From Thermophagus xiamenensis (lineage in GTDB: Bacteria; Bacteroidota; Bacteroidia; Bacteroidales; Marinilabiliaceae), in the NCBI RefSeq assembly GCF_900112795.1, contig NZ_FONA01000001.1:209954-273953 (forward strand): 64,000 nucleotides of DNA, read 5' to 3'. Positions within the stretch are counted from its first letter, which is position 1. The number at the start of each line of letters is the position of its first letter. Positions 37,715 to 47,019 of this stretch are shown here, piece by piece. Made by a program: the position numbers and the translations under genes. The notes under the pieces are model-generated. The model made no database searches, was not told the origin of the DNA, and worked only from the letters and a program-made list of their open reading frames with translations.

Positions 37715-38242
37715 CTACCTATATAAATCCAAAAGACCATCAGGTAATTCCACTTTAATAATTTTCTCTTTATCATTGATTTCAGCAATAAATTCCTCGG
37801 CAACAGGAATTAGAATTTCACCGCTATCCTGAATTACACGAAACAACGGATTACCGGCAATATCTTGAATACCTGAAATTTCACCTATTTCCCCGTCTCT
37901 CGAATCAATAACTTTAAAACCCTTAAAAGCATTTAAGTTATCCAAACTAGCGGGCTCCAAAATAACCTCGTGAGGAGAAAGAAAAATTCCAAACCCCATA
38001 AGTGATCTAATCTGACCCTCTGTCTTGAGAAAAGGTGACTTAATAAGAATAACACCTTCATTTTTATAACGAAAGCTATCTACTCTAAAAGGAACTAAAC
38101 CACCATCAATTTCTATAAAAATAAAAGAAGGATTAAAAGTATAATTTACAACCTCAGGGGAGAGTCGGATTGCTACTTCCCCGGCTATTCCATGAGGTTT
38201 GGCAACAACACCAATAAAAATGAATTTAGATTTATCAAGCAT
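37715..38242 (-). CDS. rimM: Ribosome maturation factor RimM
   Basis: RimM assists 16S rRNA 3' domain folding in 30S assembly by binding S19. The 175-residue protein has the N-terminal RimM fold (FIGVVAKPHGIAGEVAIRL) and a C-terminal PRC-barrel (FKGFKVIDSRDGEIGEISGI, IPVAEEFIAEIN). I start at the ATG at 38242 because the upstream TTG (38257) would only add five residues. In many bacteria rimM sits next to rpsP; here no rpsP is seen. It is downstream of tkt on the same strand. Confidence 0.93.
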   Translation of the reverse strand: MLDKSKFIFIGVVAKPHGIAGEVAIRLSPEVVNYTFNPSFIFIEIDGGLVPFRVDSFRYKNEGVILIKSPFLKTEGQIRSLMGFGIFLSPHEVILEPASLDNLNAFKGFKVIDSRDGEIGEISGIQDIAGNPLFRVIQDSGEILIPVAEEFIAEINDKEKIIKVELPDGLLDLYR

Positions 38243-38317
38243 AAAGCAAAAATACAATTTGTTTGGTTAATATTTCCAAACAATTTTCCCAATAAGACAT
38301 GCTTCAAAAATAAAAAA

Positions 38318-38383
38318 GTACCGTACCTACATAATTTTCCTAATCGACCTAAATCGATCGAACTTTGCATGGAGGTACGGTAC
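38318..38383. repeat. Inverted repeat GTACCGTACCT/AGGTACGGTAC between rimM and tkt
   Basis: Eleven-base perfect arms at 38318-38328 and 38373-38383 flank 44 bases that include CGACCTAAATCGATCGA. It lies 69 bases after the tkt stop and 75 bases before the rimM start. The long loop and lack of T-run argue against a simple terminator; a small non-autonomous element or a protein-binding site is possible. Function unknown. Confidence 0.5.
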
Positions 38384-38451
38384 ATTAAACCAGATTATAT
38401 TTTCCCTCTCTTTTTAAAAAGGAAAATTCTACTTACAAATCCCCTTTTATT

Positions 38452-40479
38452 TTATAGCTTTAAGAAGTCACATACTGCATCAAAAACTGCTTTCCCGGTA
38501 AATCCAAACTTCTCATCCAAAACCTTATAGGGAGCAGAATAACCAAAATGATCCAAGCCGACAGCAAGACCATTGGGACCTGTTAGTCCTTCAATCGTTA
38601 CCGGCAGTCCGGCAGTAAGACCAAACCTTGGAATATCAGGTGGTAAAATTTCGTTTTGATATTCCTTGGGCTGATTTCTAAATAATCCTTCTGAAATAAC
38701 CGAAACCACTTGAATTTTTATGCCTTTTTCTTTACGTAATAATTCAGCGCCTTCGACCATAGTGGAAACTTCAGAACCATTACCCACCATAACAAGGTCA
38801 ATATTTCCCTCGTCCTTTTGAACGATGTAAGCCCCTCTTTTGGCATTTAATGCCTTCTGATAACTGCTATCCGGTAAATTAGGTATATTTTGACGCGAAA
38901 AAATCAATGCAGTGGGGGTTTTCGTGTTCTCCATAGCCATTTGCCAGGCAACAGTTGTCTCATTGGCATCGGCAGGCCGTAGCACCAACATGCTATTTTC
39001 ACCTTTATGATTCTTTAGTTTTTCCATCAATCGGATTTGAGCCTCCTGCTCTACAGGCTGGTGAGTAGGCCCGTCTTCACCTACACGGAAAGCATCATGT
39101 GTCCAGACATACTTTACAGGAAGCTGCATAAGGGCAGCCATTCGAACTGCAGGTTTCATGTAATCAGAAAAAACAAAGAAAGTGCCGCATACCGGAATCA
39201 CACCTCCATGCAAGGCCATCCCATTGGCAAGGGCACCCATTGTTAATTCAGAAACACCCGTATGAACAAATTGGCCGGAATAATCTCCTTTTCTCATTGG
39301 ATGAGTTTTTTTCAGAAACCCATCCGTTTTATCGGAATTACTAAGGTCAGCCGACATAACAATCATGTTTTCCACATGATCGGCAAAATAGGCCAATACA
39401 GTTCCTGACGACGCTCTGGTTGCAGCATTAGCCTTCTGCTCTATTGAAGCGTAATCAATATTAGGTGCTTCATGACTAAAGAATTGATGAAATTTTTTGG
39501 CAAGTTCCGGATTCTCTTTTTCCCACTTTTGTTGTTGAGCTTTCTTAGCCTGAACTTTTTGTTCTTTTTCCTTCATTACCTTTTTATAATATTCGGCAAC
39601 ATCTGGAAAGACAGCGAACGGTTGATCCGGATTTCCCCCAAGATTTTCTATTGTCTTCCTGAAGGACGCCCCTGCTGCACTTAAAGGCTGACCATGCGTT
39701 GATACTTTCCGTTCATACGACTCTCCATCTTCGGTAACCGCACCTTTCCCCATAATAGTTTTTCCAATAATTAGAAAAGGCTTATCTGTAGTTTTAAGCG
39801 CTTCGTCAAGTGCGGCTCGTATTTGATCATGGTCATGACCATCTATGGTTTTAACAGCCCATCCCCATGATTCGTATTTTTTTGCCGTATCCTCGGTTGA
39901 TGCTTCTTTTGTTTCAGTAGAAAGCTGAATATCATTAGAGTCATAAAACATGACTAGATTCCCTAAACCGAGATGTCCGGCTAAACGACCAGCACCCTGT
40001 GATATTTCTTCCTGGATTCCTCCATCGGAAATAAAAGCATAAATAGTGTGTGCGCTCCAATCACCAAATTTTTGTGCAAGAAATCTCTCAGCAATAGCAG
40101 CACCAACAGCCATCGTATGTCCTTGACCCAATGGCCCTGAAGTATTTTCAATACCCCTATTAAAATCTACTTCCGGATGACCGGGTGTAGGGCTACCCCA
40201 TTGCCTGAAGTTGGCCAATTCATCCATGGTATAAGCACCCGTAAGAGCTAATTGTGCATATAACATAGGAGACATATGTCCAGGGTCTAAAAAGAATCGG
40301 TCGCGAAGAGCCCATTGACGATCAGTAGGATCAAAATCCAAATATTCTGAAAACAAAATATGCATAAAATCGGCACCTCCCATAGCTCCACCAGGGTGAC
40401 CGGATTTGGCTTTTTCTACCATTGCAGCTGAAAGAATCCGGATGTTATCAGCAGCACGTTTTGCGATTTCTTTACTCAT
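38452..40479 (-). CDS. tkt: Transketolase
   Basis: Transketolase moves two-carbon ketol units between sugar phosphates in the non-oxidative pentose phosphate pathway using ThDP. This 675-residue enzyme has the N-terminal SGHPGGAMGGADFM, the phosphate loop GPLGQGHTMAVG, and the ThDP-binding SDGGIQEEISQG (a Ser in place of the usual Gly of GDG). The pyrimidine domain carries HTGVSELTMGALANGMA and DGPTHQPVEQ with its conserved His. The C-terminal domain ends TGKAVFDAV. The length and motif set are those of the Bacteroidota form. Confidence 0.95.
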   Translation of the reverse strand: MSKEIAKRAADNIRILSAAMVEKAKSGHPGGAMGGADFMHILFSEYLDFDPTDRQWALRDRFFLDPGHMSPMLYAQLALTGAYTMDELANFRQWGSPTPGHPEVDFNRGIENTSGPLGQGHTMAVGAAIAERFLAQKFGDWSAHTIYAFISDGGIQEEISQGAGRLAGHLGLGNLVMFYDSNDIQLSTETKEASTEDTAKKYESWGWAVKTIDGHDHDQIRAALDEALKTTDKPFLIIGKTIMGKGAVTEDGESYERKVSTHGQPLSAAGASFRKTIENLGGNPDQPFAVFPDVAEYYKKVMKEKEQKVQAKKAQQQKWEKENPELAKKFHQFFSHEAPNIDYASIEQKANAATRASSGTVLAYFADHVENMIVMSADLSNSDKTDGFLKKTHPMRKGDYSGQFVHTGVSELTMGALANGMALHGGVIPVCGTFFVFSDYMKPAVRMAALMQLPVKYVWTHDAFRVGEDGPTHQPVEQEAQIRLMEKLKNHKGENSMLVLRPADANETTVAWQMAMENTKTPTALIFSRQNIPNLPDSSYQKALNAKRGAYIVQKDEGNIDLVMVGNGSEVSTMVEGAELLRKEKGIKIQVVSVISEGLFRNQPKEYQNEILPPDIPRFGLTAGLPVTIEGLTGPNGLAVGLDHFGYSAPYKVLDEKFGFTGKAVFDAVCDFLKL

Positions 40480-41046
40480 ATTATTTAAAGTTTGAATTAA
40501 TTTATCTGTCCTGTTCTGGTGTTATTCCCGTTTTTACCCGTCACAAATATATAAAACCAAAGTTGTCTTTCCTCTTAAAATTCACTCAATCATTATATTC
40601 AATACAAAAATAATGATTTTTTGAATGAAGAAAGGAAGGCACCCCTTTCTCGCAAGACATTTAAAAAAATTTTTTATTCAATAATATGTATAAACGTTTA
40701 TCCGCGCGGATGCAAGAAAACTTAAAGGACCTTCATGATTTGCGAAAATGATGGTTATCACCTTCGACTTGGTTAATACCAAACCTTCAGGCGTAGACAT
40801 CCGCTCAGTCAAATGGATGTTGGAAAGAAAATCGACAACTAATAAACATTAAAATTGGAAGGAGAAATCAATTAATTCCAAAATGGAAAGCCAAATTGGA
40901 AATATTCTTTGTTAATTTGAAGTTGAAACGAGCATGACCATGAAAACTTGTCACATGAAGAACATTTTTTAATTATGATCATGCGAATTCTATCTGACCA
41001 ATAAATTAGATAAATTTTATACTAATAAAAATTAAATTTGAAAGCC
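40480..41046. other. 567-base gap between divergent tkt and pdxB
   Basis: This region holds the promoters for both genes and a reverse-oriented R2 repeat (about 40925-41030). A TATATTTG -7-like box lies on the minus strand near 40545, upstream of tkt, without a convincing -33. No coding frame with recognisable product was found. Confidence 0.55.
40925..41030 (+). repeat. Dispersed repeat R2, copy E (reverse orientation), upstream of pdxB
   Basis: GAAACGAGCATGACCATG, CACATGAAGAACAT, GATCATGCGAATTCTATC and ATAAATTTTATACTAAT are the reverse complement of the R2 consensus (CGCATG...; CATGCTCGTTTC; TATAAAATTTAT) with a few changes. The edge that in other copies reads TATACGAATGAA is here TATACTAATAAA, so it no longer gives an ATG. 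It lies directly upstream of the pdxB start. Confidence 0.7.
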
Positions 41047-42174
41047 ATGTTAATCATAGCTGATGATAAAATTCCTTTTCTTAAAGGCGTATTAGAACCA
41101 TATTCCAAAATTCTTTATCTTCCAGGTGCATCTATTAGTAATAAAGAGGTGAAAAATGCAGATGCTTTAATTGTTCGCACCAGAACCAAAGTCAACGAAA
41201 AATTATTGAAAGGAAGCAAAGTAAAAGCTGTTGTTTCGGCGACTATCGGGACTGATCATCTGGACATTTCTTGGCTTGAAAAAAACAATATTGCATGGAG
41301 TAATGCTCCCGGATGCAATTCGGGTTCTGTAAAACAATATATTGCTTCAGTTCTGGCAAATTTAGAATTAAAAGGTTTTTCTTTACAAGGGAAAACTTTG
41401 GGAATTATTGGCGTCGGGAATGTCGGAAGCAAAATTATTAGTGTAGGAGAGGCATTTGGCATGAAAGTGCTTTTAAATGATCCCCCAAGAAAAGAGAAAG
41501 AACCGGATTTCCCTAATACAGACCTCAATGTCTTACTTCAACTCTCTGACATCATCACATTTCACGTCCCATTAACTCATGAAGGGCCATATTCTACCTA
41601 TCATTTATTTAATGACACAACCCTTTTGATGGTTAAAAGAGGATGTGTTTTAATCAATTCTTCACGTGGTGAGGTAGTAGATCAACAAGCCCTTCTAAAA
41701 GGTTTAAATACCGGCATCATAAATCAAGCAATTTTGGATGTATGGGAGAATGAACCTGACATTTCATTAGAGCTTCAAAACAAACTTTTATTTGGGACAC
41801 CGCATATAGCCGGATATGCAGTAGACGGGAAAGCTAATGGTTCTGCTGCCGCCGTTCAATTCTTAAGCAAAATATTCCATTGGGACTTAGACAATTGGTA
41901 TCCTCAGAATCTGCCTTCACCGGCTAACATGGTAATAACATTTGATGAGAAAGATGATGGTATAAACACCCAACTAGCTAAAGCCATCTTGAAAACTTAT
42001 GATGTATCTGAGGATTCTCGTCGATTGACGCAGAACCCTGAAAGTTTTGAATACCTACGAGGGGCCTACCCGGTTCGAAGGGAATTACACTGCTGGACAG
42101 TAAAAATGCCTAAAGAATGTGAGGATTTAAAACAACGGTTATCACTTCTGGGCTTCCGGATAAAACAACAGTAA
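41047..42174 (+). CDS. pdxB: 4-phosphoerythronate dehydrogenase (PdxB)
   Basis: PdxB oxidises 4-phospho-D-erythronate in the DXP-independent route to pyridoxal phosphate. The 375-residue protein is a D-2-hydroxyacid dehydrogenase: substrate domain VSATIGTDHLD, NAD motif TLGIIGVGNVGSKI, catalytic Arg in INSSRGEVVD, Glu in VWENEPD and His in GTPHIAGYAVDGK. A PdxB-type C-terminal dimerisation segment follows. I use the ATG at 41047; a TTG at 41038 in frame adds three residues. A reverse R2 repeat borders its 5' end. Confidence 0.9.
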   Translation: MLIIADDKIPFLKGVLEPYSKILYLPGASISNKEVKNADALIVRTRTKVNEKLLKGSKVKAVVSATIGTDHLDISWLEKNNIAWSNAPGCNSGSVKQYIASVLANLELKGFSLQGKTLGIIGVGNVGSKIISVGEAFGMKVLLNDPPRKEKEPDFPNTDLNVLLQLSDIITFHVPLTHEGPYSTYHLFNDTTLLMVKRGCVLINSSRGEVVDQQALLKGLNTGIINQAILDVWENEPDISLELQNKLLFGTPHIAGYAVDGKANGSAAAVQFLSKIFHWDLDNWYPQNLPSPANMVITFDEKDDGINTQLAKAILKTYDVSEDSRRLTQNPESFEYLRGAYPVRRELHCWTVKMPKECEDLKQRLSLLGFRIKQQ

Positions 42175-42280
42175 CATTTACATTCTGAAATAACTCATTA
42201 TTAACAATTTGTTTCGGTTAAAATTACATTAGATTATTGCTGAATGCGTAATCTTGCATATCAATTTGTTAAATATTTAT

Positions 42281-43138
42281 ATGCAAGATACAACTTCAGC
42301 AACTAAACGAAAATTAAAGGCAGTAGTCCTGTCAGACATGCACCTGGGCACCTACGGATGTAAGGCCGAACATATTCTTAACTACCTTAAGACCATCAAA
42401 CCCGAAACATTAGTCCTCAATGGCGACATCATTGACGGCTGGCAGTTTTCCCGGACCTTTTTCCCGTCATCCCATCTAAAAGTAGTACGGCAGCTCATAA
42501 AAATGATGGAAAACGGAACTCAAATAATATACATTCCGGGGAATCACGATGAGGTACTGCGCCGGTTTACCAGTTTAAACCTAGGTAATTTTTCCATTGA
42601 AAACAAAGCGGTTTTATCACTAGATAATAAAAAAACGTGGATATTTCACGGCGATGTCTTCGATGTATTTATGCACCATTCCAAATGGTTAGCACGGTTA
42701 GGAGCCAAAGGATATGGACTACTAAATCTTCTCAATAAAGCAGTCAACTCTTTATTATCTGTATTCGGGAAAAAACCACTATCATTTTCAAAAAAGATTA
42801 AAGACAAAGTAAAAGGGAGCGCAAAAGCCATTACACGATTTGAAAGGACTGTCGCCCAACTAGCCATCGAAAAGCAGTATGATTTCGTCATTTGCGGTCA
42901 TATCCATCGTCCTGAAGATAAAATCGTAAAAACAGAAAAAGGAAATATAAGGTATTTAAATTCCGGAGATTGGATAGAAAATCTCTCAGCGTTGGAATAC
43001 GAAAATGGAGATTGGCACTTAAAATTTTGGGAGCCTTCATATGTTATAACTACAGAAGAAACATCCAATGATAAAAATTTCAATGACCCTTCAAAAGCTA
43101 TTTTTTACAGAGCATTTAAAGAAGTATTAAGCAGTTAA
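42281..43138 (+). CDS. LpxH-like UDP-2,3-diacylglucosamine diphosphatase family phosphoesterase
   Basis: This 285-residue calcineurin-like phosphoesterase has VVLSDMHLGTYG, LVLNGDIIDGWQFS, IIYIPGNHDEVLRR and VICGHIHRPED, the full set of metal-binding blocks of the LpxH/COG2908 type. The family hydrolyses UDP-2,3-diacylglucosamine in lipid A synthesis, although several Bacteroidota paralogues have unknown substrates. The start at 42281 (TTGTTAAATATTTATATG) is preferred to an upstream TTG at 42254. A 304-base gap with an R1 repeat separates it from the glycosyltransferase, and the pair recurs in this phylum. Confidence 0.8.
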   Translation: MQDTTSATKRKLKAVVLSDMHLGTYGCKAEHILNYLKTIKPETLVLNGDIIDGWQFSRTFFPSSHLKVVRQLIKMMENGTQIIYIPGNHDEVLRRFTSLNLGNFSIENKAVLSLDNKKTWIFHGDVFDVFMHHSKWLARLGAKGYGLLNLLNKAVNSLLSVFGKKPLSFSKKIKDKVKGSAKAITRFERTVAQLAIEKQYDFVICGHIHRPEDKIVKTEKGNIRYLNSGDWIENLSALEYENGDWHLKFWEPSYVITTEETSNDKNFNDPSKAIFYRAFKEVLSS

Positions 43139-43280
43139 TTTACCGCTTGAATTAAGATACATCCTACATCTCAAAAGTTATTCTTAAGTATTAATGGGAT
43201 TAGAGTAAGCGAAAAGATTTTCACAAAAACGAAATAAGTATAGCGGCTTTGGGCACATGAGAAGTTGTTTAATAATAGCA

Positions 43281-43447
43281 GAGGCATAGATACATAGGCA
43301 GAAGAAGTCAATAGTCATTAGTCAACAGTCATTAGTGATAAGTGTTGATAAACTTATTACTAATCACTAATGACTAATCACTAACCACTAACGACTACTT
43401 ATAAGAAGCAATATATCAATGAAGTAAGTAAACTTTATGCGGATGAA
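43281..43447 (+). repeat. Dispersed repeat R1, copy F (reverse orientation), overlapping a start codon
   Basis: In reverse order relative to copy A this contains GGCAGAAGAAGTCAATAGTC, heptamers such as TAGTCAT and CTAATCA, GACTACTTATAAGAAGCAAT, and TATCAATGAAGTAAGTAAAC followed by TTTATGCGGATGAAAATA. The right edge corresponds to TATACGAATGAA and includes the start ATG of the glycosyltransferase. The rest of the 304-base gap upstream (43139-43280) shows nothing else recognisable. Confidence 0.75.
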
Positions 43448-44483
43448 AATATTATATGCCATTCAGGGAACCGGTAATGGGCACATGGCACGTGCCATGG
43501 ATTTAATCCCGGAATTTAAAAAATACGGAAAAGTAGATGTTTTACTTAGTGGTTATCATTATGAACTAAATTTTCCGTTCGATATTAAATATCATTTTCA
43601 AGGATTTGGCTATTTCTTTGGAAATAATGGAGGAATAAATATTAGAAAAACATATCAAAAAAATTCCGTCATCCGTTTCGTTAAAGAAATTACTGAATTA
43701 CCCGTTGAAAAATATGACCTGGTGATATCCGACTTTGAACCTGTTTCCGCCTGGGCTTGTCGTTTAAAAGGCAGGGAATGCATATCGATGAGTCATCAGG
43801 CTGCTGTAATGGACGCTCCCTACCAGCCTGCTTCTGCTGAAAAATGGATGGGCAAAAACATCTTAAAATATTATGCTCCAGGTCATCATAAAATAGGGTT
43901 TCATTTTCGGGCGTTTAAGGATTTTATATTTACACCCATTATTCGCAAAAAAGTCAGAGAAATTACACCGGACAATTTAATGCATTACACGGTGTATTTA
44001 CCTTCTTATTCTGACCTGCATATAATTAACATTTTATCAAAAATCGATGGTATTGAATGGAAAGTTTTTTCAAAAAATGCTTCAGTACCCTATTCCTATT
44101 TTAATGTATCTATTTCACCAATAAACAATGATAAATTTATTGAAAGTTTAGCCAGTAGTACAGGAGTACTGTGCAATGCAGGCTTTGAAACCCCGGCCGA
44201 GGCTTTATTTTTACAGAAAAAACTTTGTGTTGTACCTATGAAACATCAATACGAACAGGCAGCCAATGCAGAAATGCTTAAATCCTTTAAAGGTGTATGT
44301 GTCCTGCCAAAATTTTCTGAAGATGAAGTTTCTTCTATCAAAAATTGGATTTTATCGGAAGACAAGCCTTCCGTTCACTATCCTGATAATGTTTCGGAAG
44401 TTGTGTTGTATGCATTATCATTAGCAGATACAATTAGAAAAGATATTCCTCATCCAACAGTCCAACCTCTTATAAATTATTGA
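43443..44483 (+). CDS. Glycosyltransferase family protein
   Basis: This 346-residue protein begins MKILYAIQGTGNGHMARA, a GT28/MJ1255-like N-terminal nucleotide-sugar-transferase loop. It contains ELPVEKYDLVISDFEPVSAW, MSHQAAVM, and the acceptor/donor segment LCNAGFETPAEALFLQKKLC followed by MKHQYEQAANAEML. The sugar donor and acceptor are unknown; linkage to the LpxH-like gene suggests an envelope glycolipid. I start at 43443, which is the repeat-edge ATG (TATGCGGATGAAAAT); an ATG six bases upstream is in frame but is itself inside the repeat. Confidence 0.85.
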   Translation: MKILYAIQGTGNGHMARAMDLIPEFKKYGKVDVLLSGYHYELNFPFDIKYHFQGFGYFFGNNGGINIRKTYQKNSVIRFVKEITELPVEKYDLVISDFEPVSAWACRLKGRECISMSHQAAVMDAPYQPASAEKWMGKNILKYYAPGHHKIGFHFRAFKDFIFTPIIRKKVREITPDNLMHYTVYLPSYSDLHIINILSKIDGIEWKVFSKNASVPYSYFNVSISPINNDKFIESLASSTGVLCNAGFETPAEALFLQKKLCVVPMKHQYEQAANAEMLKSFKGVCVLPKFSEDEVSSIKNWILSEDKPSVHYPDNVSEVVLYALSLADTIRKDIPHPTVQPLINY

Positions 44484-44501
44484 GTCCTATTGATTAACAA
44501 A

Positions 44502-44554
44502 AAGAGAGTATCTAAAAAATTAATAAGATTTTCGAATATTTTAGACACTCTCTT
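44502..44554. terminator. Bidirectional terminator between convergent genes
   Basis: A 16-bp stem (AAGAGAGTATCTAAAA at 44502-44517, TTTTAGACACTCTCTT at 44539-44554) has one mismatch and a 21-base loop. It lies 18 bases after the glycosyltransferase stop and 36 bases before the end of the convergent metallopeptidase gene, so it can serve both. The A/T-rich inner stem would pair as U-A in either transcript. Confidence 0.75.
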
Positions 44555-44590
44555 AAATTCTATTTCCGATTTACAGCCTAATAGATAATA

Positions 44591-45283
44591 TTAATCTCTC
44601 CTTCCCAAAAATATCATCACATAATAAGCCAGGGTAGCCAATGCCGAAAGCGCTGCTACAACATAAGTATAGGCAGCCCATTTAAGAGCATCCTGAGCCT
44701 GATGATGATTCCTGCCACTGGTTATATTAGCAGAGTGCAACCAGGCAAGGGCTCTTTGCGTTGCATTAATTTCTACTGGCAAAGTAATAAATGCAAACAA
44801 AGTAAAAACAGCATAACAAGCTATAATAATTTGTAATGCTAAATCAAAAGTTATAAAACCGGGCAACAAAAAGGCCCCGAAAAACATCATAATAAATACG
44901 GCATTCAAAATTTTTGCGCTGACATTCTGTACGGGCACCAACGCAGATCTGAGCTTTAATGGTGCATAACTACGTGCATGCTGTACAGCATGTCCACATT
45001 CATGTGCGGCTACGGCGGCGGCAGCCACATTACGGCCATGATATACCGACTCACTTAAATTTACCGTTTTGTTGGCAGGATTGTAGTGGTCGGTCAGCGT
45101 ACCTTTGGATGGTATTACTTTTACATCAAAGATACCATTGTCATGCAGCATTTTTTCTGCCACTTCCCGACCCGAAAGATTACTGCTCAACGGCGTTTTT
45201 GAATATTTCTTGAACCGACTCTTGAGTTGCGAACTTACTATCATGCTCGCAATCATGAAGAACAGAAAAATCAGTATAAGCAT
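44591..45283 (-). CDS. YugP-like (Zn_peptidase_2) membrane zinc metallopeptidase
   Basis: This 230-residue membrane protein has the HECGH zinc motif at residues 94-98 (VAAHECGHAVQHAR). A first helix lies at the N-terminus and three further hydrophobic helices follow (KILNAVFIMMFFGAFLL, LQIIIACYAVFTLFAF, YVVAALSALATLAYY). This is the PF04298/YugP architecture. Substrates are unknown, though it is conserved in many bacteria. It is a single gene, convergent with the glycosyltransferase gene. Confidence 0.88.
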   Translation of the reverse strand: MLILIFLFFMIASMIVSSQLKSRFKKYSKTPLSSNLSGREVAEKMLHDNGIFDVKVIPSKGTLTDHYNPANKTVNLSESVYHGRNVAAAAVAAHECGHAVQHARSYAPLKLRSALVPVQNVSAKILNAVFIMMFFGAFLLPGFITFDLALQIIIACYAVFTLFAFITLPVEINATQRALAWLHSANITSGRNHHQAQDALKWAAYTYVVAALSALATLAYYVMIFLGRRD

Positions 45284-45504
45284 AGTTCACAAATATTAAA
45301 TTCAAACAAAAAGATTCATTAATTCATTAAACCACTCGCAGAAAAGAGTTCACATCATTTAAATTTATAACTTCACCACTTTCTTCATTCGCTTCGTCAT
45401 TTTCAGCCGAACAATACGCCCACATCGTAGCAAAAATCTTGCCATGCGCCTTACCTACATACACTGCCCTATCTTCACTCTTCTTTCCAAAAAGTCTGTC
45501 GCAC

Positions 45505-47013
45505 TTAAAATCGAAAATATATATAAGGCTCCCCCCCTGCAACATTAAATTGAAGTAAAAGAACCCCAACCAAAGCAGTGAATGCCACTTTGACAGGCCA
45601 AGGCGCAGAAATAAACCATCCTCTAAAATTCTCTTTAATAGAATCCGGCAACCAATGAAGAACAAATCCCATAACAATTAAAACAAAGGCAATACAATTG
45701 ACCTCAATAGCTTTCCAAACTAAATCGGGTCGAAAAACCGTAAAAATCCTAACAACCATAGTACGTGCACTTTCTAAATCGGCCGCTCGAAATAGTATCC
45801 AACCTATTGCGACAAAATGAAATGTCATAAAATATCCTAACCATGCCATCAACCATTTTGGGAAACGCTCTGTTACCGGTTTTAACAATTTATCAATCAC
45901 AATTCCCAAACCATGCCATATCCCCCATAAAACAAAACGTACTGAAGCGCCATGCCACAAACCACCTAAAGTCATAGTAATCATAACATTGACATTCATT
46001 CTCCATCGCCCCTTTCTATTTCCACCCAATGGGATGTAAAGATAATCACGTAACCAACTGGATAGCGAAATATGCCATCTTCTCCAAAAATCGCTAAGCG
46101 TTCGTGCACTATACGGACTGTTAAAATTAATTGGCAACCGAAATCCTAATAATAGAGCCAGCCCGATAGCCACATCGGTATATCCGCTGAAGTCACAATA
46201 AATTTGCAGTGTATATCCATAAACAGCTGTAAGGATTTCTCCCCCTGAGTAGAGATAAGGATTTTCAAAAATCCTGTCGGTAAGGTTTAAGGCTATATAA
46301 TCTGAAAAAATAAGTTTTTTTACCAGACCTGACAGAATCAAAAAAACCGCATGCCAGGCTTGCTTCTCGGTAAGATTAAAAGAGCGATAAAGCTGCGGAA
46401 TAAATTCTCGTGCCCTTACTATCGGACCAGCCACTAACTGCGGGAAAAAAGAAACATAAAAGCCAAAATCAACAATATTTCTAACAGGACTTAGCTGACG
46501 CCTGTATACATCTATAGTATAACTTATAGTTTGAAAGGTGAAAAATGAGATGCCGACAGGAAGAACAAGGTCTCCAATTTCAAAGGAACTACCAAAAAGA
46601 TTATTGGCCAAAACTGCCAGCCAGTCTTTCATTTCAACATTTTTCCCGAAAATATCTGCCCACAAACCAACAGCAAACCAGGAGTATTTAAAATATCCAA
46701 GCATCCCCAGGTTAACTACCAGGCTAACTATCAGCAAAAATCTTCGTTTCCATCGTTTAGAACTTTTTTCCAGACCAAGACCGATAAAATAATCGGTCAA
46801 AGTAGAAATTAATAGTATAAAAAAATAATATCCACCAGCTTTATAATAAAAAAAGAGGCTACTCAAAAAAAGAAAACCGCTTCTAAAAAACCTGTTTCGA
46901 TAAACTAACGAATGCACCAGCAAAACAAAACCATAAAACCCCCAAAAAAGATATGAGGTGAACATAAATGGTTCGCCCGGATCATATTTTAATATTTCAT
47001 ATAAGGGTTCCAT
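45505..47013 (-). CDS. MBOAT family O-acyltransferase (AlgI/PatA-like)
   Basis: This 502-residue polytopic protein has about 11 membrane helices. It has the MBOAT signature histidines His354 (LGGLWHGASVRF) and His314 (RRWHISLSSWLRDYLYIPLGG), plus VGISFFTFQTISY. MBOAT proteins of this clade move acyl groups across the inner membrane to a periplasmic acceptor. The gene ends at 45505; six bases after the SGNH stop, it starts at 47013, so the two are co-transcribed and could form an O-acetylation pair for peptidoglycan or an exopolysaccharide (inference). Confidence 0.9.
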   Translation of the reverse strand: MEPLYEILKYDPGEPFMFTSYLFWGFYGFVLLVHSLVYRNRFFRSGFLFLSSLFFYYKAGGYYFFILLISTLTDYFIGLGLEKSSKRWKRRFLLIVSLVVNLGMLGYFKYSWFAVGLWADIFGKNVEMKDWLAVLANNLFGSSFEIGDLVLPVGISFFTFQTISYTIDVYRRQLSPVRNIVDFGFYVSFFPQLVAGPIVRAREFIPQLYRSFNLTEKQAWHAVFLILSGLVKKLIFSDYIALNLTDRIFENPYLYSGGEILTAVYGYTLQIYCDFSGYTDVAIGLALLLGFRLPINFNSPYSARTLSDFWRRWHISLSSWLRDYLYIPLGGNRKGRWRMNVNVMITMTLGGLWHGASVRFVLWGIWHGLGIVIDKLLKPVTERFPKWLMAWLGYFMTFHFVAIGWILFRAADLESARTMVVRIFTVFRPDLVWKAIEVNCIAFVLIVMGFVLHWLPDSIKENFRGWFISAPWPVKVAFTALVGVLLLQFNVAGGEPYIYFRF

Positions 47014-47019
47014 GAATTC

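Noticed and set aside
45327..45677. 116-codon open frame on the minus strand after the MBOAT gene
   Set aside because: Its first half is a frame shadow of the MBOAT end and its second half shows no family resemblance.
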